This document shows, piece by piece, positions 40,513 to 49,545 of a stretch of DNA of 64,000 bases. Both the position numbers and the translations under genes were made by a program. The notes under the pieces were generated by a model. The model saw only the letters and a list, made by a program, of their open reading frames with translations. It did no database searches and was not told where the DNA came from. The stretch comes from Tritrichomonas musculus (taxonomy: Eukaryota; Parabasalia; Tritrichomonadida; Tritrichomonadidae): contig JAPFFF010000039.1 in NCBI GenBank assembly GCA_039105265.1, positions 744,001 through 808,000 of the forward strand. Reading direction: 5' to 3'. Numbering within the stretch: the first letter of the stretch is position 1; each line of letters begins with the position of its first letter.

Positions 40513-41318
40513 AAAAAAATATTTCTCTTGGGAGGAGTCGAACCTCCATCCCGGGATTCAAAGTCCCATATGATAACCGCTACACTATTAGAGATTTTTT
40601 TTTCTCAATTTATTTAAGATACATAATATTAAATTCATATCAAATTATTTAAATAAACTTTTTAAATGAATATTTGATCGTTCTATCGTTGTTCAATATG
40701 GAGCAAAACGACTTTTTTTTCAACACTTCTGATTACGAGGAACCCAATAAAAAAATTGGTGAAGGAGCATTTGGAAAAGTTTATTTAGTAGAAAATCAAG
40801 AAGGAAAACAATTTGCTGCTAAAATAATCAACGTTCAAAATATTCTTTCAGGCAAAGAGCAACATTTGTTCATGCGTGAATCTTCAATACTATGCAAACT
40901 AAAACATCCAGCAATAGTTAAATTTTATGGCATCAATTTCCATTCATTTGAGGATCCAACGAAACTTGAACCTACAATTTTAATGGAATATTTATCTCAT
41001 GGCTCATTTAAAGAGATTCTCATCAAAGAACGGCAAGGACTGTCAGACGGCGACTGGAATCCAACCAAAAAATACATATGCTTACTAGGGATATCAGATG
41101 CTCTGAGGTATTTACATGAACAAGGTGTTCTTCATCGTGACTTGAAACCTGAAAATATCCTCATTGATGACGATTATTATCCACGTGTTACCGATTTTGG
41201 TCTTTCGCGATGTTTTTCACAGGCACTTACCAAATCGCTGCAATTATCAATGACAGGAAAAATTGGTACCCCAGTTTACATGGCCCCAGAATTGTTAGAA
41301 GATGAAGAACATTTTGGT
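40513..41318. repeat. 806-bp segmental duplication, right copy
   Basis: Partner of 34869-35674, same orientation. Here the kinase continues normally past the breakpoint (PGIDVYAFSM), so this copy has the ancestral kinase context. Confidence 0.95.
40524..40594 (-). pseudogene. tRNA-Gln(TTG) copy with damaged acceptor stem
   Basis: Identical to the tRNA at 34880-34950 except for two bases in the 5' acceptor strand: it reads TCTCTAA instead of TCTCTTG, so positions 6 and 7 no longer pair with CAAGAGA. Anticodon, T arm, D arm, internal promoter boxes and the T7 terminator (40513-40519) are intact. It may be transcribed but is likely poorly processed or charged. I call it a probable pseudogene; a weakened functional copy cannot be excluded. 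Confidence 0.75.
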
Positions 41319-42488
41319 CCCGGCATTGATGTTTACGCATTTTCTATGCTTGCATATGAAATTGTTACAGGCAACGAACCTTTTTCAGAGAAAGGTCGAC
41401 CAATTACGCTCTCAAAATTAGTAAAAAAAGTTTTGAATGGAGAAAGGCCAGAATTTTCTGAAGATTGTGGAGTAAGTGAGCAAATGAAGGAATTAATAAC
41501 ATCGTGCTGGAGTCGGAATGTTGAAGAACGTCCTTCATTTGAGGAAATCTTCACGAAGCTGTCAGAAGATTTCACGTACTTCACCGAAGACGTTGATGAA
41601 GACGAAATCAATGAATATATTGAGAATTTGAAGGAGAAAGTAGAATCTATACCATCAAGTCATTCAGAGAAAGAGTTCCAGGACTTGGATAGCAGGCATA
41701 AGAAACTCAAGAAAAAGTATTCAAAGATAAAGAAGGAAAATGAAGCAGAAATCAAAAATTTGAATGACGAAAAAGAAAAAATGAAGAAAGAATATGAAGC
41801 TGCAATTAAGAAATTAAATGACGAGAAAGAACGAATGAAAAAAGAACATGAAGCAGCAATTAAGAAATTAAATGACGTAAAAGAAAAAATGAAAAAAGAA
41901 AACAATGATGCAATTAAGAAATTAAATGATGAAAAAGAACGAGTGAAGAGAGAAAATGAAGCTGCAATTAAGAAACTTAAGAATGACAATGATCTATTAA
42001 AGAAAGAGAACCAACAAGCAAATGAAAAAATCAAAAAGTTAACTGATGAATTATCAAAGAAAAGTGCAACCAGCTCGGCTGTAAAATCACCACCAGAAGA
42101 CAAGAAATCAGGGCCAAAAGCAAAAATGAGCTCAACTGATCGACCTAAATCTACATATGATGCAAAGAGACAATCGACTTATAATTCATCTATTCCGCCG
42201 CCCCCTCCTCCTCCACCCCCTCCTCCTCCACCCCCTCCTCCTCCACCCCCTCCTCCTCCACCCCCTCCTCCTCCTCCAGCCCCAGCCCCGGCAGCCCCAG
42301 CAACCCCAGCAGCTAGCCAAGGGCTCTCACTTTCTGACTTATCGAATGGATACAGGCCACAACTTAGAAAAGTTACAGTCAATAAACCATCTGACAAGCC
42401 CCCTCCACCAAAGCCTCCATCAGAAATGTCTCTTAATGATCAGCTTCGAGCAATGTTCTCCAAGAAAAAGATGAATTATGGTGAGTAA
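40698..42488 (+). CDS. TKL-type kinase with coiled coil, polyproline and WH2-like tail
   Basis: This is a 596-residue protein from the ATG at 40698 (not the TTG at 40674). The kinase domain, about 15-285, is complete: GEGAFGKVY, AAKI (Lys about 39), HRDLKPEN (about 146), DFGLSR (about 165), APELLEDEEHFGPG, then SCWSRNVEERPSFEEI. Residues 330-460 are a coiled coil with an 18-residue repeat (EAAIKKLNDEKERMKKE). Residues 500-527 are 28 consecutive prolines, followed by Ala/Pro. Then comes GLSLSDLSNGYRPQLRKV, which fits the actin-binding WH2 pattern (L..DI..G..LKKV), and the end SLNDQLRAMFSKKK. Polyproline plus WH2 is the logic of actin-assembly proteins (profilin-actin then G-actin binding), so it may link a kinase signal to actin. 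That role is inference. The stop reads TAAA. Confidence 0.9.
   Translation: MEQNDFFFNTSDYEEPNKKIGEGAFGKVYLVENQEGKQFAAKIINVQNILSGKEQHLFMRESSILCKLKHPAIVKFYGINFHSFEDPTKLEPTILMEYLSHGSFKEILIKERQGLSDGDWNPTKKYICLLGISDALRYLHEQGVLHRDLKPENILIDDDYYPRVTDFGLSRCFSQALTKSLQLSMTGKIGTPVYMAPELLEDEEHFGPGIDVYAFSMLAYEIVTGNEPFSEKGRPITLSKLVKKVLNGERPEFSEDCGVSEQMKELITSCWSRNVEERPSFEEIFTKLSEDFTYFTEDVDEDEINEYIENLKEKVESIPSSHSEKEFQDLDSRHKKLKKKYSKIKKENEAEIKNLNDEKEKMKKEYEAAIKKLNDEKERMKKEHEAAIKKLNDVKEKMKKENNDAIKKLNDEKERVKRENEAAIKKLKNDNDLLKKENQQANEKIKKLTDELSKKSATSSAVKSPPEDKKSGPKAKMSSTDRPKSTYDAKRQSTYNSSIPPPPPPPPPPPPPPPPPPPPPPPPPPPPAPAPAAPATPAASQGLSLSDLSNGYRPQLRKVTVNKPSDKPPPPKPPSEMSLNDQLRAMFSKKKMNYGE
42195..42278 (+). repeat. 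15-bp coding minisatellite (polyproline)
   Basis: Five units of CCCCCTCCTCCTCCA start at 42201, 42216, 42231, 42246 and 42261 (the last 3 bp longer). All codons are Pro. The unit length keeps the frame, so copy number can change proline count without breaking the gene. Confidence 0.95.
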
Positions 42489-42976
42489 ATATGTTTGTGC
42501 ATTACGCTGCTGCTGCTGAGGAGCTGACTATATCCATTGTGCATATATGAGAGATTTTTTCCCTTCATACCTCTCAAAAAGTGATTTTAAGGCAAGTAGT
42601 TATTTTTTCAATTGATTTTTTTTATCTATCCATTTTTGCTGTAACCGTAATATGAAATCACTGTTATCAGGACTATAGTTCACAAAAAACCGCTTTTAAC
42701 GATTGCTTTATTTATTTGGTCAAAGATATTATAATAATTATAATTTTTTGTGAACAAAAATATTTTTATCATATTAATAAATATTTTTACAAGAATTTGA
42801 TAAACAAATATGATATTAAAAGTTAAAAATATGGTTGTTTCGCTAAGATATATTTTTTTTAAAATTCAAATCAAAAAGTTCATCATGTGACTAAATATAT
42901 TCAGAAAAAAAATCACTTTTTATTAGGCCTTATTTGACGATCCTTACCTTTTAGTCCGAAAATGTAAGCAGAATGG

Positions 42977-43024
42977 ATGTAGTTTACAAGACATCTGAAA
43001 TATATTATGTGTTGTAAACTACAT
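42977..43024. repeat. Inverted repeat upstream of the HECT gene
   Basis: ATGTAGTTTACAA at 42977-42989 pairs perfectly with TTGTAAACTACAT at 43012-43024 across a 22-base loop. ACATCTGAAAT occurs directly after each arm. Confidence 0.9.
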
Positions 43025-43200
43025 CTGAAATTAAATGTGTTTCGACAATTATCAGGATTGAAAATTAAATATATTTTTCTCAAAGTAAAGGGAGTAAAAA
43101 AATCAAAAATAAAATTTACATGCATTTGACTATTATTTGGATTTAAAATTACATATATATCTTTATTTTTTATTATGAAATTGATCAAATAATAATAATT

Positions 43201-43220
43201 TACGTTAAAAAGGAACGTTA
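43201..43220 (+). promoter_or_regulatory. Paired CGTTA upstream motifs
   Basis: TACGTTAAAA and GGAACGTTA lie about 36-55 bases before the HECT ATG at 43256. They match the CGTTWA pattern that precedes other genes here and fit a Myb-type site. Function is inferred. Confidence 0.3.
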
Positions 43221-43255
43221 AAGAAAATAACCACATTTTTTATAAAATATTTAAG

Positions 43256-46200
43256 ATGTTAAACCCATCAGATACTAGCACAGAAAGCAAACTTGTTACC
43301 GCATTAGAACGATTAAATACCGCGATAGAATCGTCCCCTGTTTCAATAAATTATCTGAACCCACATCCCCTCACTTATATTAAATCAATGCTTAATATAT
43401 CTTTATCTGAAGCAGTTATACTAAAAACGCTCAAATGTGTTTCGACAATTATCAGGATTCATCCCAGCAATTGCTATCAAACGTTGAGCAGCGGCATTTT
43501 TCAAAATATTTATTATTATATCAACCCTCAAAAATCAGATACCAGGCGAACATTAAAATTAGCAATTGAAGCGCGTCATATTTTTTACCAAACCGCACAA
43601 TACGATCAATTTGTTGTTGAAGTAGGACCGACTTTTTACAAATTCAAAGACTTTTTCATAGACATCTATGAATTTCCACTTTCAGAGCAACGGCTAACCG
43701 TAGATTTTGTTTATAAAGTATCAAATATGTTTGCGAACGACTATTTTTCAGTTTCACTCATACAAATATGCCCACTTCTGACACATTTTGACAACCAAAT
43801 TGTATCAAAATCAATTGAAATCATTTACAACGTAGTTCACAAGGGAAACACGGAACAGTTGAAGATAGTTGATCCATTAGTTGCTCGTTGCCTAGCACTT
43901 ACATTGGAGGTGATTACGGATGATCAACTTATTTATATTGTTTTGAATATTCTTGAGAAATTGTGTCACGTTTCGTATGAGTTTGCTGAGAATCTCGTCG
44001 ACCTTCCAATTGATTTTGAGTTGATAATTGGTCACTTTTCTGTTGATCCTCGTGAGGATGTTGTGTATCACATCTTGCTGATTATTAAACAGATTTTTTC
44101 TTTCCGTACGTTAAGGAGAAAAAGTGACAAAATTTCAATGTTTGCTTTCTATGTTCAGCCACTTTTGATAAGGTTTGTTTGTCAGAATATCGGTAATTTG
44201 AATCTTGCACTAGAATGTCTGTCAACAACTTTGGATGTTCATGTTCCACTCCAGCAAATGAACGACATTTTGGACGCGGCAATTCATTACTTGTCGTCAG
44301 GCAATAAGAAGAAAGACAGCATTGAAATTTTCTATAAAAAATTGATAGGAAACGATAGAATTAAAGAAGCAATCATTCAATACGAGAGCTTAAATCTTCC
44401 TAAAACAAGCCAAATTCAACATTTGACTGACATCAATTCATTAATGTCAATCGGCAATCTTCATTCGTCATCATTTTTATTGAATGAATCTCTTCAGCAT
44501 TCAATTTTGAAACTTTTTGAGAGCATCAGAAATAGTTCAAGCATAATTCAATACAAAGACGTTATTTTGAATATAGTTGATGTTTGCCATAAAATGATCA
44601 TTTATAACGTCCCTAAAGAGAAGCAGAAATATGGACACGAATTATTGAATGAATTCCAACCAGTTATACTCAATTTTTTGATCTATGACCAAACTGGTAA
44701 AACGGTTAATTTACAATTACCAGAAATCATGAATTTGTCGTTTTGTGAGACTGCATTCAATTTTACTGACTCGTTTCAACACTTTCAACAATCTTTCTCA
44801 ACTCTCTCTGACTCAGCAATTGAACAGTTACGAATAAACGTTCTCCTGTGTCAGCTTGATAACTTGATTGACGTCACATCATTAGACAATGATGAAAAGA
44901 CGTCTTTAATTAATCACATGCTTTGCTTACGAGGAAACAGACTCCTCTTTATGGCATACAATTTTGGCGATATTAATTTGCCGTTTGGAAATGTGTCAAG
45001 CATCATAAAAAACAAGTTGCGACCGTTTAAATTCTATTACATTAAGGCACAAGGAAAGATTTATTCTGTATTCGATCAATTGCAGCATATTCATGATCAG
45101 ACAAAAGTTGATCAGTTCGAAATGGTCGAAATTCCTATGAATATTGGAATGCTGACTAAAGTCGACTTTTTGAATAGACCTGACATCAATCAAAGTGACT
45201 GTGACAGCGAATTGTCTGAGGTTAATTTCGACGCTTTCCATCAGAGTTTCATTGCTGCCTATCCAACACTCTGCTTGCAGAGGAGGTCTTTCGATTACTT
45301 CGAGAAGGCGTCGATTCCAGTCATCGACACAAGCCTTAGAATATTGAAAGAAATCCACCGAATCTTCCCTGACCTCAAAAGGAGCAGCAGAGATACAAAC
45401 CATAATAAACAAGGCATCAAAGAAAATGATAAATCAATCAACAACAATGAAAATGATCAATCAGTGAATAATAAAGGAAATGAAAAAGCAGGTAACGAAA
45501 ACAATGATAATAATGAAAATGATTATTTAAATAATTCTGATTTCGTTGATGAATTTGATTTCAAGAATGCATTTGAAAACGATATTTTTGCATGGAGGAT
45601 GCTCGAGATATTCGATTTTAAGTCGCTTTCAAATCCAATCACAACGTCTGCATTCATCAACTACCCATTCATGTTCCCTCTTGAGACTCGTCTCTTATTC
45701 CTGAAACTCACATCAATGTCACGGTGTCATTGCATATTCACGATGGTTGATGAAATCTACACGAAATCACACAAAGTCTTTGAGCCATTACAAAGGATGA
45801 AACTCATTGTTGACAGAAACAGAATCTTTGAAGATGGACTCAACATTTTCAATCTTCTTGCCGCAGGAAACATCTCATTCAACATCAGTTTCCGAAATGA
45901 GAATGGAGTTGGGAGTGGTCCAACACATGAATTCTTCAGTCTTTTTGCAGAGGAACTTCAGAGGAACACTCTGGACATCTGGCTGACAGACAACCCTAAT
46001 AAAACAAACGGCAAGAACGACACCAATGAAACAAACACAGAAAATGAAACGAATTTTAGTGAATTTGCATATAGGAAAGGTGAAAGTGGTCTGTTTCCAT
46101 CTCCTCTTGCTGTTCGTCGTCCTGACCTGTTCTTCACACTTGGATCTCTTTGTGCGAAAGCGATTGAGATGGGCATCGTTCTTCCTCTCCACTTTTCACC

Positions 46201-47176
46201 TGCTTTCTTCAAACTCATCCGCAAGGAGCACATTGAATTAGAAGAAGTAAGTAATCAATATTCACGTGTTCTCAAACAAGATCACGAAGGACTGGTCGGT
46301 CTTCCTTTCACCGTTCCAGGACGCGAAGACATCGAACTTCGAGATGGAGGCTCATTTCTGAATACTGATGAAGAGAATGTTGAAATTTATGTTGAACTTC
46401 TTCGTCGAGTTCTGACGTTTGACGTTCACATTGATTACAGTAATATCAACGAGAGCAGTGAAAAAGTTTCGGTTCTGACACCAAAGTCGTCAGGTGCATG
46501 GAAATCACTTCAACGGACACTTTCGACGACAGGAATTCCAAGTCAAGACAATTCATCAACGAATTCTGAGAATCAATTGAATGAACAAACATCGACCAAT
46601 TCAAATGAAGATGAAAGAGACACCGAAAATAATGAAAATGAAGTGAATGATACCGAAGAAGAAAAAGAATTCATCATTCCATCGGAAATTGAAATGTACA
46701 TCAAGAGGTACAACTTCGAGTGTTGTGGAGCGATGTTCAGGGAAGGCTTTGGACGCGTGATTCCTTGGAGTGGTATGAATATTTTTACAGCGGAAGAGAT
46801 GTGCATCATCTTGGAAGGCGAAGATGATTTTTCACCTGAAACACTTCGAAATTTCGTTGATATTGGATCAGGATTCGATTACAATTCACCGACGATTGTT
46901 TGGCTTTTTGAACTTGTATCGAAAGAAATGAGTCGAGAAGAAAAGAAATTGTTGACCAGATTCATCACAGGAAGCGACAATTTCGGTATTTTTGGTCTGA
47001 AATCGTTGAACCCGAGACTGAACATTTCGAAGAAAGAAAAAAATGATTTCTTACTTCCTTCAGCTTCAACTTGCACGAACTGTTTGAAACTTCCAGAATA
47101 TTCGTCTAAAGAAATATTGAAGCGCAAACTTCTTTATGCCATATATGAATGTCAAAAATCTTTTGATTTAACCTAA
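43256..47176 (+). CDS. HECT-type E3 ubiquitin ligase (TRIP12/UFD4-like)
   Basis: This is a 1306-residue protein, ATG at 43256. The first 700 residues are helical, probably ARM/HEAT-like. About 715-760 is an Asn/Glu-rich linker. The HECT domain fills about 870-1306: N lobe with FRNENGVGSGPTHEFFSLF, then LPFTVPGREDIELRDGG, and C lobe with REGFGRVIPW, FSPETLRNFVDIGSGF, RFITGSDNFG and the catalytic box LPSASTCTNCLKLPEYSS. The Cys of TCTN (about 1273) should carry ubiquitin as a thioester before transfer to substrate. The TCxNxLKLPxYSS ending is that of TRIP12/UPL3/UFD4-type ligases. An acidic insert of about 60 residues (about 1080-1140) splits the HECT domain and is probably a surface loop. A substrate cannot be predicted. 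Confidence 0.95.
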   Translation: MLNPSDTSTESKLVTALERLNTAIESSPVSINYLNPHPLTYIKSMLNISLSEAVILKTLKCVSTIIRIHPSNCYQTLSSGIFQNIYYYINPQKSDTRRTLKLAIEARHIFYQTAQYDQFVVEVGPTFYKFKDFFIDIYEFPLSEQRLTVDFVYKVSNMFANDYFSVSLIQICPLLTHFDNQIVSKSIEIIYNVVHKGNTEQLKIVDPLVARCLALTLEVITDDQLIYIVLNILEKLCHVSYEFAENLVDLPIDFELIIGHFSVDPREDVVYHILLIIKQIFSFRTLRRKSDKISMFAFYVQPLLIRFVCQNIGNLNLALECLSTTLDVHVPLQQMNDILDAAIHYLSSGNKKKDSIEIFYKKLIGNDRIKEAIIQYESLNLPKTSQIQHLTDINSLMSIGNLHSSSFLLNESLQHSILKLFESIRNSSSIIQYKDVILNIVDVCHKMIIYNVPKEKQKYGHELLNEFQPVILNFLIYDQTGKTVNLQLPEIMNLSFCETAFNFTDSFQHFQQSFSTLSDSAIEQLRINVLLCQLDNLIDVTSLDNDEKTSLINHMLCLRGNRLLFMAYNFGDINLPFGNVSSIIKNKLRPFKFYYIKAQGKIYSVFDQLQHIHDQTKVDQFEMVEIPMNIGMLTKVDFLNRPDINQSDCDSELSEVNFDAFHQSFIAAYPTLCLQRRSFDYFEKASIPVIDTSLRILKEIHRIFPDLKRSSRDTNHNKQGIKENDKSINNNENDQSVNNKGNEKAGNENNDNNENDYLNNSDFVDEFDFKNAFENDIFAWRMLEIFDFKSLSNPITTSAFINYPFMFPLETRLLFLKLTSMSRCHCIFTMVDEIYTKSHKVFEPLQRMKLIVDRNRIFEDGLNIFNLLAAGNISFNISFRNENGVGSGPTHEFFSLFAEELQRNTLDIWLTDNPNKTNGKNDTNETNTENETNFSEFAYRKGESGLFPSPLAVRRPDLFFTLGSLCAKAIEMGIVLPLHFSPAFFKLIRKEHIELEEVSNQYSRVLKQDHEGLVGLPFTVPGREDIELRDGGSFLNTDEENVEIYVELLRRVLTFDVHIDYSNINESSEKVSVLTPKSSGAWKSLQRTLSTTGIPSQDNSSTNSENQLNEQTSTNSNEDERDTENNENEVNDTEEEKEFIIPSEIEMYIKRYNFECCGAMFREGFGRVIPWSGMNIFTAEEMCIILEGEDDFSPETLRNFVDIGSGFDYNSPTIVWLFELVSKEMSREEKKLLTRFITGSDNFGIFGLKSLNPRLNISKKEKNDFLLPSASTCTNCLKLPEYSSKEILKRKLLYAIYECQKSFDLT

Positions 47177-47329
47177 TATATATATATCTTAATGCATTTC
47201 TTCTTTAAATAAACACATAATAATCTTTTTCCTCAATATATATCCCTCCTTTATTAATTATAAAATTTGATAAAACTCATAGAAATTATCATCATTTCAC
47301 AATTGAATTTTAATAGAGATTTTTTTTAA

Positions 47330-47479
47330 TACACTTTGTCTATCCCAGAATCAGGAACAAAAGATTTCCAAGGTCCATATTTTAGAACAGATCAAAAATT
47401 TTCTTATGAAGAGAAAAGAGTTAGTGAAAAAGAACGAGCAAAGAGTGCCGAAGAGTTAGAAGAGTGGTTTAACAACTAG
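47330..47479 (+). pseudogene. Orphan coding fragment
   Basis: A 49-codon stop-free frame between TAA 47327-47329 and TAG 47477-47479. There is no usable ATG. The peptide (DFQGPYFRTDQKFSYEEKRV, then SAEELEEWFNN) has balanced, protein-like composition. I do not recognise the family. It may be the last part of a lost gene. Confidence 0.3.
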
Positions 47480-47753
47480 AGAATAGGCGGAAGAATAGAG
47501 AAAATAAGTAGTCAAAAATGTAAAAAAAGAGCTTGTAAAACATTTGTTTTTCTTTCAAATTAAACTTCTGAAGATCTTTAGAATTCAATAAAATATCCTT
47601 GTTAGGTGTATTCATAATTGAGTTATCTTTGCAATTAGATAAAATAAATTTCCCTCTTCTATCTGCCTGATTAATGTTTTCTATAGAAATAACTTTGCTA
47701 TCGAAATTTAAATTAAAATCACAACTTCTATCCAATTGATATAACTCATGCAA
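47469..47753 (-). CDS. Short open frame without ATG, uncertain
   Basis: 94 codons with only a TTG start. The peptide (LDRSCDFNLNFDSKVISIEN, then NCKDNSIMNTPNKDILLN) looks protein-like for 65 residues, and the end is a Phe/Leu-rich run. It overlaps the end of the fragment on the other strand. It may be a gene relic or chance. Confidence 0.2.
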   Translation of the reverse strand: MHELYQLDRSCDFNLNFDSKVISIENINQADRRGKFILSNCKDNSIMNTPNKDILLNSKDLQKFNLKEKQMFYKLFFYIFDYLFSLFFRLFSSC

Positions 47754-48183
47754 ATTAATTTTATTTCAAATTGATAAAAAAAGTGTTTTTGACAATCTAT
47801 ATTGAGTGCTTTTTAAAAATGAATGATAATGATATTTATAAATCACTATTCATTTTCATTACATGATGCGAATGATAAGATTTTCAAAAATAATCATATT
47901 TTAGAGAAACTAAAAAGATGAAAATTGAATGAAAATGGAATCAAAATTCAATAAAATAAAAATTTTACAAATTTCTCAATAATTTAAAAACAATTCTTTA
48001 GAAAAATTATAATATAATGCTAATATAATAATATTAATTTTAATATTTCAAAATATTTATGATTAATCAACTTTTTTTAATGGAAATAAAAAATGAAAAA
48101 TTTCTATCGTTTATAAACTATTGAAATATTTCAAATAAAATACGTTAATAAATTTTTCATTATTTTAAAACTACTCCAAAGCA

Positions 48184-49545
48184 ATGGAAAGCGACCAAAA
48201 AAAATTTGTACTGAATCTTAACAATATAAAAGACATTGATTATACGAAATATGAAAAAAATTTCAAGTTTATTGTTAGCGAACGAATATATTCAGTTCCA
48301 AGAATAGTTGCAGATATTTTATCACCGAAGATCCGCCGCTTACACCTTACCGATGAGACGATTGATGAATTTCACATTCATACGAGCCACAATGACGACA
48401 AATATTTTTCAGAATTCATCGAACTTTGCAATTTTAACGACATTGATCTTGATGAAGAACGACGAGAACGATATTCAACATATTTCCTCCAAATTGGTAA
48501 CATCAGCGAATACATTGAACTTCAAAAACCTAACATTGAAAGCCTGAGTACGAAAGAAGCGATTGAATACATCGCAAATCAAGAACAAATATTGACCGAA
48601 CATTCAGAAGACGTTGATCGTCTAACGGATAATACACAAGAAATTATTTCATTCATTTCGAAACACTTTTCAGAACTTTCAATTGAAGATCTTTTTAAAT
48701 TAAGTCAAGAAACAGTTTATGAAATCATCACCAACTCGTCTCTTTTGATTTCCGACGAAGACTCACTTCTTGACATTGTTATTGAACTGTATAAGAAAGA
48801 CGAAACGTATTCGAAATTATTTTCAACGATTTTATTTTCCAATTTGAAATACGAATCAATTGAAAAATTCATCAAAACATTTTCAATTGACGACATGAGT
48901 AAAACAATCTGGGGAGCAATCAGCGATTTCATTTTGAACCTCAAAAGACGATATCCAGAATCATACGACCAACAGTGCCAATCACGATACATCTGTACTG
49001 GGAAATTATTCAAAATTGAAAAAGGAAAAGAGTTCGATGGAATTATGCGTTATTTGACGAATAAAACAGGAGGCAACATTCACGACAATGGAACAATTGA
49101 AATCACATCAAATTCATTTTGTAATGGTTATCATCCTAAAAATTCTGTAGATTATGACAATTCTACTTTTTATTCATCACTTAATAACTCCACACTGGCC
49201 CATATTTGTTTTGACTTCAAAGATAATCGCATCCAACTATCAAATTATTCAATCAAGTCCTCTTATAAAAGTCAAAATCTTGAGCATCTTCGGAGCTGGG
49301 TAGTTGAAGTTTCGAATGATGGTGAAGAATTCAAAGAGATTGACAGTCATTCAGACGACCCGACATTGAACAATTCGAACAGTGTTGGCACATTCAACAT
49401 TTCAAAAGGAATCAACGGATTCTATCGTTATATTCGAATTCGTCAAACTAATTACAGCTGGTATCAATATCCTAATAATAATCGTCATCAATATTACATT
49501 CAATTTATTGAATTCTTTGGTAAACTTAAAGAAAAAACGAAATAA
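48184..49545 (+). CDS. BTB/BACK-like protein with discoidin-like (F5/8 type C) domain
   Basis: This is a 453-residue protein, ATG at 48184. Residues about 25-130 are BTB-like (FKFIVSERIYSVPRIVADIL). About 130-265 is a helical BACK-like segment (SIEDLFKLSQETVYEIITNS). About 275-453 is an F5/8 type C-like beta domain: FDGIMRYLTNKTGGNIHDNG, the SNGYHP-like NSVDYDN, a WVVEVSNDGEEFKEID core and the closing RYIRIRQTNYSWYQ then FIEFFGKL. It has no signal peptide, so the domain acts inside the cell here, as in many protist BTB proteins. The discoidin-like module is clearly the same family as in the broken kinase at 15917-17450 (shared GGN.HD.G). BTB/BACK proteins often bring substrates to cullin-3 ligases; whether this one does is unknown. 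The stop reads TAAA. Confidence 0.88.
   Translation: MESDQKKFVLNLNNIKDIDYTKYEKNFKFIVSERIYSVPRIVADILSPKIRRLHLTDETIDEFHIHTSHNDDKYFSEFIELCNFNDIDLDEERRERYSTYFLQIGNISEYIELQKPNIESLSTKEAIEYIANQEQILTEHSEDVDRLTDNTQEIISFISKHFSELSIEDLFKLSQETVYEIITNSSLLISDEDSLLDIVIELYKKDETYSKLFSTILFSNLKYESIEKFIKTFSIDDMSKTIWGAISDFILNLKRRYPESYDQQCQSRYICTGKLFKIEKGKEFDGIMRYLTNKTGGNIHDNGTIEITSNSFCNGYHPKNSVDYDNSTFYSSLNNSTLAHICFDFKDNRIQLSNYSIKSSYKSQNLEHLRSWVVEVSNDGEEFKEIDSHSDDPTLNNSNSVGTFNISKGINGFYRYIRIRQTNYSWYQYPNNNRHQYYIQFIEFFGKLKEKTK

Larger units (their letters stand above)
42489..43255. other. Upstream region of the HECT gene
   Basis: AT-rich. Contains the perfect 13-bp inverted repeat 42977-42989 / 43012-43024, a 27-bp exact copy of HECT coding sequence (43033-43059) and two CGTTA sites at 43203-43220. 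The minus-strand open frame 42913-43236 over this region is not supported as a gene. Confidence 0.55.
47177..48183. other. Spacer with orphan coding remnants
   Basis: Apart from the two remnants listed at 47330 and 47469 it is AT-rich. Just before the next ATG lies TACGTTAATA (48141-48150) followed by TTTTCATTATTTT, which resembles the CGTTWA motif plus a trichomonad initiator (TCAYW). Confidence 0.5.

Noticed and set aside
42179-42397. Minus-strand frame with a long glycine run
   Set aside because: It is the complement of the CCN polyproline stretch of the kinase gene; composition alone keeps it open.
42913-43236. Minus-strand 107-codon frame upstream of the HECT gene
   Set aside because: It reads through the inverted repeat and the antisense of the copied HECT 27-mer. 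No independent sign of coding.
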